A stretch of DNA of 11,606 bases from Deinococcus sp. GTDB lineage: Bacteria; Deinococcota; Deinococci; Deinococcales; Deinococcaceae. The stretch lies in NCBI RefSeq assembly GCF_025362455.1, contig NZ_JANYGJ010000176.1, positions 1 through 11,606 of the forward strand, given 5' to 3'. Both the position numbers and the translations under genes were made by a program. Numbering within the stretch: position 1 is the stretch's first letter; every line of letters begins with the position of its first letter. The notes under the pieces are model-generated. The model was not told where the DNA came from, did not search any database, and worked only from the letters and a program-made list of their open reading frames with translations. Shown here one piece after another: positions 6,454-11,606 of this stretch.

Positions 6454-7875
6454 CTACTGCGGCAATTCCAGAGCTTGTACTCGCCTTGTTGCCTCGTCCA
6501 GAATGGCCTTCACATCGGCGGCGCTCTGGGCTTCCACGTAGACGCGCACCACCGGCTCGGTTCCCGATGCCCGGAACATCGCCGAGGCGCCGCCCGCCAG
6601 GTTCAGCTTCACGCCGTCGCGGGTGTTGACGCTCTGCACCGCGTGTCCGGCGACTTCTCTGTACAGCGCCGCCTCGGTCAGCAGCCGGGGCTTGTCGAAA
6701 CTGGCGCTCAGGTGCAGGTCAGCCCGGTCATAGACGTGCCGGAAGCCCACCTCGCTTTCGATGTCGGCAAACAGTTCATTCAGACTTTTGCCGCTCATGG
6801 CGACGGCCTCGATCATCAGCAGGCTGTTGAGCAAGCCGTCGCGCTCCGGAATGTGGCCGCGTGACGACAGGCCGCCGGATTCCTCACCCCCGATCATCAC
6901 GGCCAGTCGCTCGTCGGCCTGGCCTGCCAGGAAGGCGTCGGTGATGTACTTGAAGCCCACCGGCGTCTCCAGCAGCTCCAGACCGAGGTTGTGAGCCAGC
7001 AGTTCGATCACCCGGCTGCCCGAAACGGTCTTGACCACCCGGCCCCGCACGCCGCGCCCATACAGATGTTTAATCAGTACCGCGAAAATCTGGTGGCTGT
7101 TGAAGAATGCGCCGCCCGCCGTGACCGCGCCCACCCGGTCCGCGTCTCCGTCGGTTACGACACCGAAGGTCAATCCAGTCTCCCCTTTCAGCAGGTCCAT
7201 CAGCACGCCCAGATTCTGCGGAATCGGCTCCGGGTTGACCCCACCAAACAGCGGCGTCGGCTCGCCGTGAACCTCGCGCAGCTCGAAGCCCAACCCTCTG
7301 CTGCGCACGTAGGCGCTCAGCCAGCCTGCCGCCGCGCCGCCCATCGCGTCGTGGTAGACGGTGCCCCGGTAAGCCCGCAGCGCCTCCAGATCGAGCTGGC
7401 GGTCCAGTTGCCCGAAGTAGGCGTCCCGAATGTCCAGGGGCCTGATCTGCCCGACGGGGCCGCTGCATGGCTGCGGGTCAGCCAGCGCCAGTTCGATCTG
7501 ACGCACCCCCTCCGGCGTGGCGCTGCCGCCATACGACCCCTTGATCTTGTACCCGCTGTACTGGGGCGGGTTGTGCGAGGCGGTAATCATCACGCCGCCT
7601 GCCGCGCCCAGGTGGACGGCAGCGAACGACAGTGCGGGCGTGGGCAGATACGCTCCGGCCAGCCAGACGTCCAGGCCCGCCCCGGTCATGGTCTCGGCCA
7701 CCACACGGGCGAAGTTCTGGCCCTGGAAGCGGGTATCGAAGCCCACCACCACCGCGCTGCCGCCGAGTGAGCGCAGCGCCTGGGCATGAGCACGGGCCAC
7801 CACGCGGAGGTTGTCGTAGGTGAAGTCCTCGGCGATGATGTCTCGCCAGCCGTCGGTTCCGAACTTGATGGGCAT
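6454..7875 (-). CDS. Phosphoglucomutase/phosphomannomutase family protein
   Basis: This 473-residue enzyme belongs to the alpha-D-phosphohexomutase superfamily and interconverts hexose 6- and 1-phosphates in the cytoplasm. All four signature loops are present: phosphoserine S100 in TASHNP (domain 1), the magnesium site DGDADR at 242-247 (domain 2), the sugar-ring loop GEESGG at 330-335 (domain 3), and the phosphate-binding loop RASGTEP at 435-441 (domain 4). The start [11 protein letters not shown] is typical. Length is normal. A GGAG ribosome binding site lies six bases before the ATG. The product could feed glucose-1-phosphate or mannose-1-phosphate to the polysaccharide genes to the right. 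Motifs alone do not decide between glucose and mannose. The gene is a single minus-strand unit between two plus-strand tRNA genes. Confidence 0.93.
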   Translation of the reverse strand: MPIKFGTDGWRDIIAEDFTYDNLRVVARAHAQALRSLGGSAVVVGFDTRFQGQNFARVVAETMTGAGLDVWLAGAYLPTPALSFAAVHLGAAGGVMITASHNPPQYSGYKIKGSYGGSATPEGVRQIELALADPQPCSGPVGQIRPLDIRDAYFGQLDRQLDLEALRAYRGTVYHDAMGGAAAGWLSAYVRSRGLGFELREVHGEPTPLFGGVNPEPIPQNLGVLMDLLKGETGLTFGVVTDGDADRVGAVTAGGAFFNSHQIFAVLIKHLYGRGVRGRVVKTVSGSRVIELLAHNLGLELLETPVGFKYITDAFLAGQADERLAVMIGGEESGGLSSRGHIPERDGLLNSLLMIEAVAMSGKSLNELFADIESEVGFRHVYDRADLHLSASFDKPRLLTEAALYREVAGHAVQSVNTRDGVKLNLAGGASAMFRASGTEPVVRVYVEAQSAADVKAILDEATRRVQALELPQ

Positions 7876-8175
<300 letters not shown>

Positions 8176-8181
8176 ACCTTG

Positions 8182-8221
8182 CCTCCGCTCCTGCCCTGTG
8201 CAGAGCGGGGGTTTTGTCTTT
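8182..8221 (+). terminator. Intrinsic terminator after tRNA-Glu
   Basis: A 9-bp stem, CCTCCGCTC (8182-8190) with GAGCGGGGG (8203-8211, one U-G pair), encloses a 12-nt loop. TTTTGTCTTT follows. This is a strong rho-independent terminator that separates the tRNA from the polysaccharide gene. Confidence 0.85.
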
Positions 8222-8264
8222 ACTTAGAGTCAGGTGAGGATAGGCGCGTGAAATACTGCCGGAC

Positions 8265-9461
8265 GTGCCAGACCAGTCTTCCTCCTTCACTCCGCCGCGC
8301 CCGGTCGCCTGGCTGCTCGCCTCGGTGCCGATCCTGCTCTTTCCCTACGCCGCCGCGCTGCTCGCCCTGGGCCACCTGAGACGGCTGAACGCGCCGGTTC
8401 GCAATCTGCTGTTCTTCTTCGCGGTCACCCAGCTCATCGCTGCGCTGTTTACACCGAGGCCGCTGCTCTCGCTGGGGCTGGCGGCCTTTCGCACGCTGGT
8501 CATCCTGGCGATGATCGCGGCGGGCGTGTACTTGCAGGAGAGCCGCAACCTGCGCCCGCTGCTGTGGGGTCAAGTGGTGGTGTTCGTGACGGCCTGGGGC
8601 TATAGCGTTCTGGAGCGGGGTCAGCATGTCCTCTCCGGACGCCTGGGCCACCCTTATTACTACGTCGTCTCGCTGGGCCTGGTCGCGGTCATCGCCATCT
8701 GGCTGGCGCTGTTCTGGCGGGGCGGAGCGCTCTGGTGGCGAGTGCTGGTCGGACTGCTGGCGCTGGCTACCTTTCTGGCCGCTGGCAGCCGGGGACCGCT
8801 GCTGGCCCTGATTGTCGGCAGCGCGGCGGCACTGCTGTTCGCAGGGCGCAAGGGCACACGCCGCTGGATTCTGGTGCCCGCTGGGCTGGCGCTCGCCATT
8901 GCCATCGCCGTAAACGTCTTCGAGTTACCGATCAAGCCGGTGACCCGACTCCTGAATGACCAGACCAGTGGCCGCAACTTCGTCTGGGCCGACGCCTACG
9001 CCGCCTGGCAGACCTCACCGCTGGGCGGCGTAGGCGCGTATCAGGGCGGGCCGTACATCACCTACCTGTTCAAAGACGACTGTAACCTGCCTTCCACCCC
9101 AGTCATCAATGCTCTGGGTTGCGGACTCTTCAACGGCGCCTGGCTGACCGCCCACAACGCCTGGCTGCACTGGCTGATGGAAACCGGCGTGATCGGCCTG
9201 ACCGGACTCGTGGCGCTGTACGGCTACGGGCTCTGGGCGGCGGTGCGCAGCCGTGACCCGCTGCTGATCGCGCTGCTGTTCGGCTTCAGTGCCATGAATC
9301 TGGTCGATGTGGTCATCGCGCTGCCCAGCCAGCACTTCAGCGAGCTGTTCTGGGTGGTGCTGGGCGTCAGCGCCTGGCGCGTGCAGGCCGCAGCAACAAG
9401 GCAAACAGAGCCAGCAGTCCAGGGGCCAGCAGCAGCGTTCCCAGCGACGTCGGCAGACTAA
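8265..9461 (+). CDS. O-antigen ligase/polymerase-type (Wzy/WaaL-like) integral membrane protein
   Basis: This 398-residue protein is a multi-pass inner-membrane protein with about ten hydrophobic segments between residues 14 and 372. It matches the Wzy_C/O-antigen ligase pattern. There is a short S-R-G motif after a transmembrane helix (residues 175-177, [11 protein letters not shown]). A long periplasmic loop follows (about 220-300), containing [26 protein letters not shown], and the conserved [13 protein letters not shown] with H297. Such proteins polymerise lipid-linked sugar repeats or transfer glycans to an acceptor; which of the two cannot be told from sequence. The GTG at 8265 is the first in-frame start and lacks a good ribosome binding site. 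A GTG at 8248 with GAGG upstream is in another frame. The C-terminal tail (about residues 371-398) is encoded in DNA shared with the convergent gene. The context is glycan synthesis with RmlC/RmlD-like genes. Confidence 0.82.
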   Translation: MPDQSSSFTPPRPVAWLLASVPILLFPYAAALLALGHLRRLNAPVRNLLFFFAVTQLIAALFTPRPLLSLGLAAFRTLVILAMIAAGVYLQESRNLRPLLWGQVVVFVTAWGYSVLERGQHVLSGRLGHPYYYVVSLGLVAVIAIWLALFWRGGALWWRVLVGLLALATFLAAGSRGPLLALIVGSAAALLFAGRKGTRRWILVPAGLALAIAIAVNVFELPIKPVTRLLNDQTSGRNFVWADAYAAWQTSPLGGVGAYQGGPYITYLFKDDCNLPSTPVINALGCGLFNGAWLTAHNAWLHWLMETGVIGLTGLVALYGYGLWAAVRSRDPLLIALLFGFSAMNLVDVVIALPSQHFSELFWVVLGVSAWRVQAAATRQTEPAVQGPAAAFPATSAD

Positions 9462-10299
9462 GTTTACCAAGCCCGGCAGATTGGGAAACGCCGGTCAATT
9501 CCGACCAGTACAGACGCACCGGCAGACACGCCGCTGTGCCATCCTGACACTTGACCTGCACCTTCAGCGTCTGCGCCTCGTCGCCGACCAGCGATAGATC
9601 CTGGGCGCTGAGCGCGTTCTTCGGCGCCCAGATCGCCGCTTTCGGTAGGCGAGTTTCGACGGCCCGACCCGTCTCGTTCGACCAGGCCAGCCGGTAGGCC
9701 CCGGTATCCGACACCGAGACATAATGCAGGCTGGTGGGCACCGTCCCGGAAGGGAGAACCACTTTCGCCTGACCCGGACTCGTCAGGCTCCTGAAGTAGT
9801 TCTGGCCGTCGAAGGTCAGGGGCGCGAACCCCGGCGTTTGAATCGCCGACTGCGGGGCGTTGATGGCCCACCGGGTCGCTCCCGAACCAACCCTGGCAGT
9901 GGGCCGGGCCGACACGACCAGTTTCGCCTGAGCGTTGTACTGGTTGATGGCGCACGCCACCGCACATCCCTGCTCGAAGCGCAGCAGATGCGGCCCAGCC
10001 CTGACAAACCCGCTCGGCTTGAAGGTCACAAACTGCCCCGCCGGAAAGGTGAACTGCCCCAGCGCCTGCCCGTCGAGCGTCGCCTTGGCCCGCACGTCCG
10101 CTCTCGGTGAAAACAACTGGTAATTGAGCTCCACATAACGCGGCCCCGGCGTACTGAAGCGAATCTCGGTGACTGGCTGCGGCACCCGGAAGGGATTGAC
10201 GCCGTCCGAGCGGGGTTCGGAGAAGCCGACCAGGGTCCAGCCGCCCGGCACGGTTTTGCTCAGGTCAACCGTCGTCTGCGGCGGATCGATCAGGGGCAT
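9367..10299 (-). CDS. Uncharacterised beta-rich protein with C-terminal membrane anchor
   Basis: I do not recognise this 310-residue protein. Most of it alternates short beta-type segments rich in Val, Thr, Gly and Pro, suggesting one or two beta-sandwich domains. It has two close cysteine pairs (C112/C116 and C251/C258), which suggests disulphides outside the cytoplasm. One hydrophobic helix at about 283-303 is followed by a basic tail (RPARARR). Yet there is no N-terminal signal peptide at the chosen ATG. That ATG has a GGTGGAAGG site just upstream, and the frame reaches the rmlD stop codon (10321-10323) within eight codons, leaving no room for a longer start. The gene lies 21 bp after rmlD in the same frame and is probably co-transcribed with it. 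Its 3' end overlaps the convergent Wzy-like gene by 95 bp. The context points to surface-polysaccharide synthesis or export. No function can be assigned. Confidence 0.7.
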   Translation of the reverse strand: MPLIDPPQTTVDLSKTVPGGWTLVGFSEPRSDGVNPFRVPQPVTEIRFSTPGPRYVELNYQLFSPRADVRAKATLDGQALGQFTFPAGQFVTFKPSGFVRAGPHLLRFEQGCAVACAINQYNAQAKLVVSARPTARVGSGATRWAINAPQSAIQTPGFAPLTFDGQNYFRSLTSPGQAKVVLPSGTVPTSLHYVSVSDTGAYRLAWSNETGRAVETRLPKAAIWAPKNALSAQDLSLVGDEAQTLKVQVKCQDGTAACLPVRLYWSELTGVSQSAGLGKLSLPTSLGTLLLAPGLLALFALLLRPARARR

Positions 10300-10320
10300 G
10301 AGCCTTCCACCAACATGACT

Positions 10321-11085
10321 TTACTGGGCGCTCCACTGGGCCTTGAGCGCGGCCCAGCGCCCGGTATTCAGGCTCACGTCGCCCGGCAGCGTCACGCCCG
10401 CCTGGGCACGGGTGCCCTCCTGCACGTCGGGTTTGCGGCGACGCGCCAGCTCGAAGACGCTCTTGCGCTCGGTGGCGATGTGCAACGTGCCCTGCTCGAT
10501 CTCCAGCGCGTGCCGCACCGCCAGGGCAATTTCGGGCGCGATGATGTCCACGTAATCCTGGCCGGTATAAACGTCCGAAAACGCCACCGGATAGGCGAAC
10601 TCGCGGGGCCGGAAACTGGTGCGGATAATCAGGTGCCTTTCTGCGGCGCGGGCGGCTTCCTCGGCGACGAGTTTGGTCAGCGAGTAATAGTTGACCACCG
10701 GTCCCGGCGTGTCGTCTTCCGCATAATTGCCAGTCTGCCCGTCGAACACGTAATCGGTGCTGATGTGGACCAGTTTGGCGCCCACCGCGTTGGCTGAGCG
10801 CGCCACATACCGGGTGCCTTCCACGTTGACGGTCCAGCACTCAGAGCGGTCCTTCTCGGCGCCGCCCACGTTGGTGTAGGCGGCGGTGTGGACGATCAGG
10901 TCCGGACGTTCGCGCTCTATGACCGCCAGAACGCTCGCCGGGTCGGTCAGGTTCATCTCCCGACTGCTCGGCGCGATCAGACCCGGTAGCAATGCCCGGA
11001 GTTCGGTACCGAGTCGCCCGCTTCCACCCGTCACCAAAATTCTCAATCGTCGTGAACGGACGCCACTGGTGACGCCACTCCTCAC
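10321..11085 (-). CDS. rmlD: dTDP-4-dehydrorhamnose reductase-like SDR (RmlD family)
   Basis: This protein of about 254 residues is an extended-type short-chain dehydrogenase. RmlD reduces dTDP-4-keto-rhamnose to dTDP-rhamnose with NAD(P)H. Visible features are the nucleotide-binding glycine motif GGSGRLG (about residues 20-26), AAYTNV in the second strand region, STDYVFDG (about 109-116), and the catalytic Y-x-x-x-K in YYSLTK (Y134, K138). Two features are odd. The usual Asp in the Y-T-x-V-D-x-A-E segment is Gly here (NVGGAEKD), and the protein is shorter than typical RmlD (about 290). The exact substrate is therefore less certain. The chosen GTG at 11085 overlaps the upstream stop as GTGA and has GAGG seven bases before it. 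Alternatives are GTG 11103, and TTG 11046, which would place the glycine motif at residue 7 as in most family members. Confidence 0.8.
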   Translation of the reverse strand: MRSGVTSGVRSRRLRILVTGGSGRLGTELRALLPGLIAPSSREMNLTDPASVLAVIERERPDLIVHTAAYTNVGGAEKDRSECWTVNVEGTRYVARSANAVGAKLVHISTDYVFDGQTGNYAEDDTPGPVVNYYSLTKLVAEEAARAAERHLIIRTSFRPREFAYPVAFSDVYTGQDYVDIIAPEIALAVRHALEIEQGTLHIATERKSVFELARRRKPDVQEGTRAQAGVTLPGDVSLNTGRWAALKAQWSAQ

Positions 11086-11606
11086 CCCATATCCTCGGCC
11101 CACAGGTCGTCGCCAAAATAATTCCAGGGCAGGCGGCCCTCGTTCGGGTCGGTGATGTCGAACTGGGCGTCCATGGTGTACAGCAGCGTCGCGCCCGCCT
11201 CGCTGGCCTGGTAGCCGTGCGCCACACCGGAGGGAATGTAAACAACCATCGGCTGCTCACCGCTGAAGACCAGCTTGCGCTTGACACCTAATGTCGGGCT
11301 ACCTTCGCGGCAATCGACCAGCCAGATCATCAATTGGCCCTGGAGCACACACCAGATCTCGTTCTGAACGGCCTTGACGTGAATGTGAAAGGCGTTGACG
11401 CGCTTGGGCGCCGCCCACGACACGCTGATCTGACGCGGAACGAGTGTGCCCGGCAAGCCCTGAACCCCATGTTCATCGAGCCGGACGTATTCCATGAAGG
11501 CGCCGTTCTCGCTGCGGTTTTTCTTAAGTGCCTGGAACCACACGCCCTCTATCTGCGGCGCGGCGGGGTACGCCTCGAACTTCAGCGCCTGGGCGTACTC
11601 GGCGTC
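11082..11606 (-). CDS. rmlC: dTDP-4-dehydrorhamnose 3,5-epimerase-like cupin (RmlC family), 5' part cut by the window
   Basis: The frame is open to the right edge of the window, so the N-terminus is missing; 174 residues are readable. The fold is a double-stranded beta-helix cupin. RmlC epimerises carbons 3 and 5 of the dTDP-4-keto sugar before RmlD acts. Family features are an ALKKNRSENGAFMEYVRL segment near the N-terminus, RQISVSWA, the histidine strand FHIHVKAVQNEIWCVLQG, the SPTLG turn, IPSGVAHGY, and a C-terminal ITDPNEGRLPWN. The usual R-G-L-H-Y-Q active-site strand reads V-N-A-F-H-I-H here, so it is a divergent member, and a related dTDP-sugar epimerase or isomerase is possible. The stop overlaps the rmlD start, giving a tight two-gene operon read leftwards. 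Partner genes rmlA and rmlB are not in the window. Confidence 0.78.
   Translation of the reverse strand, partial: DAEYAQALKFEAYPAAPQIEGVWFQALKKNRSENGAFMEYVRLDEHGVQGLPGTLVPRQISVSWAAPKRVNAFHIHVKAVQNEIWCVLQGQLMIWLVDCREGSPTLGVKRKLVFSGEQPMVVYIPSGVAHGYQASEAGATLLYTMDAQFDITDPNEGRLPWNYFGDDLWAEDMG

Noticed and set aside
6991..7770. Long plus-strand ORF inside the mutase gene
   Set aside because: It is fully antisense to a gene with all four phosphohexomutase motifs. Its translation is His/Gln/Arg-rich shadow coding typical of GC-rich DNA.

Overview
The window looks like chromosomal DNA of a Deinococcus-type bacterium. The support is high GC with strongly GC-biased third positions in most genes, a Crp/Fnr regulator resembling the Deinococcus damage-response regulator DdrI, a -10 box placed so that its transcript would begin at an ATG (leaderless genes are common in Deinococcus), and family members typical of that genus. 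No database search was run, so genus and gene names rest on recognised motifs.

Layout, left to right. (1) 1-937: an IS30-family insertion sequence with an apparently intact DDE transposase; only its right end is in the window. (2) 944-1504: a clearly more AT-rich gene for a one-helix membrane protein with a charged coiled-coil N-terminus. It directly abuts the IS and has probably lost its 5' end to the insertion. (3) 1723-2613: a histone-deacetylase-family amidohydrolase with all metal and catalytic residues. (4) 2614-2957: an intergenic region with an imperfect 15-nt tandem repeat. (5) 2958-3581: a Crp/Fnr regulator (probable ddrI) followed by a good intrinsic terminator. (6) 3630-4102: a gene-poor stretch with a 25-codon ORF, two mutually exclusive hairpins and an in-frame ORF extension that may be a gene remnant. 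(7) 4103-6138: an M20 dipeptidase, probably leaderless, coupled by a GTGA overlap to a PurN-type formyltransferase. (8) 6214-6303: tRNA-Ser(GGA) with its own promoter and terminator. (9) 6454-7875, minus strand: a phosphoglucomutase/phosphomannomutase. (10) 8101-8175: tRNA-Glu(TTC) with a near-consensus promoter and a strong terminator. (11) 8265-11606: a surface-polysaccharide region. A Wzy/WaaL-type membrane protein on the plus strand runs tail to tail into a minus-strand operon reading rmlC-like epimerase (cut by the window edge), rmlD-like reductase, and an uncharacterised beta-rich protein with a C-terminal membrane anchor.

How the genes fit together. The hexose-phosphate mutase can supply glucose-1-phosphate or mannose-1-phosphate for nucleotide-sugar synthesis. 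The RmlC/RmlD-like enzymes convert a dTDP-4-keto sugar towards dTDP-rhamnose. The multi-pass protein would polymerise or ligate the resulting glycan. The unknown anchored protein is a candidate extra component of that pathway. The left half is unrelated housekeeping and regulation (deacetylase, stress regulator, peptidase, purine synthesis), with an IS-disrupted accessory patch at the far left. I do not see a clearly new multi-gene system. The best leads are the unknown anchored protein with its 95-bp convergent overlap, the competing hairpins at 3719-3764, and the repeat block before the Crp/Fnr gene.
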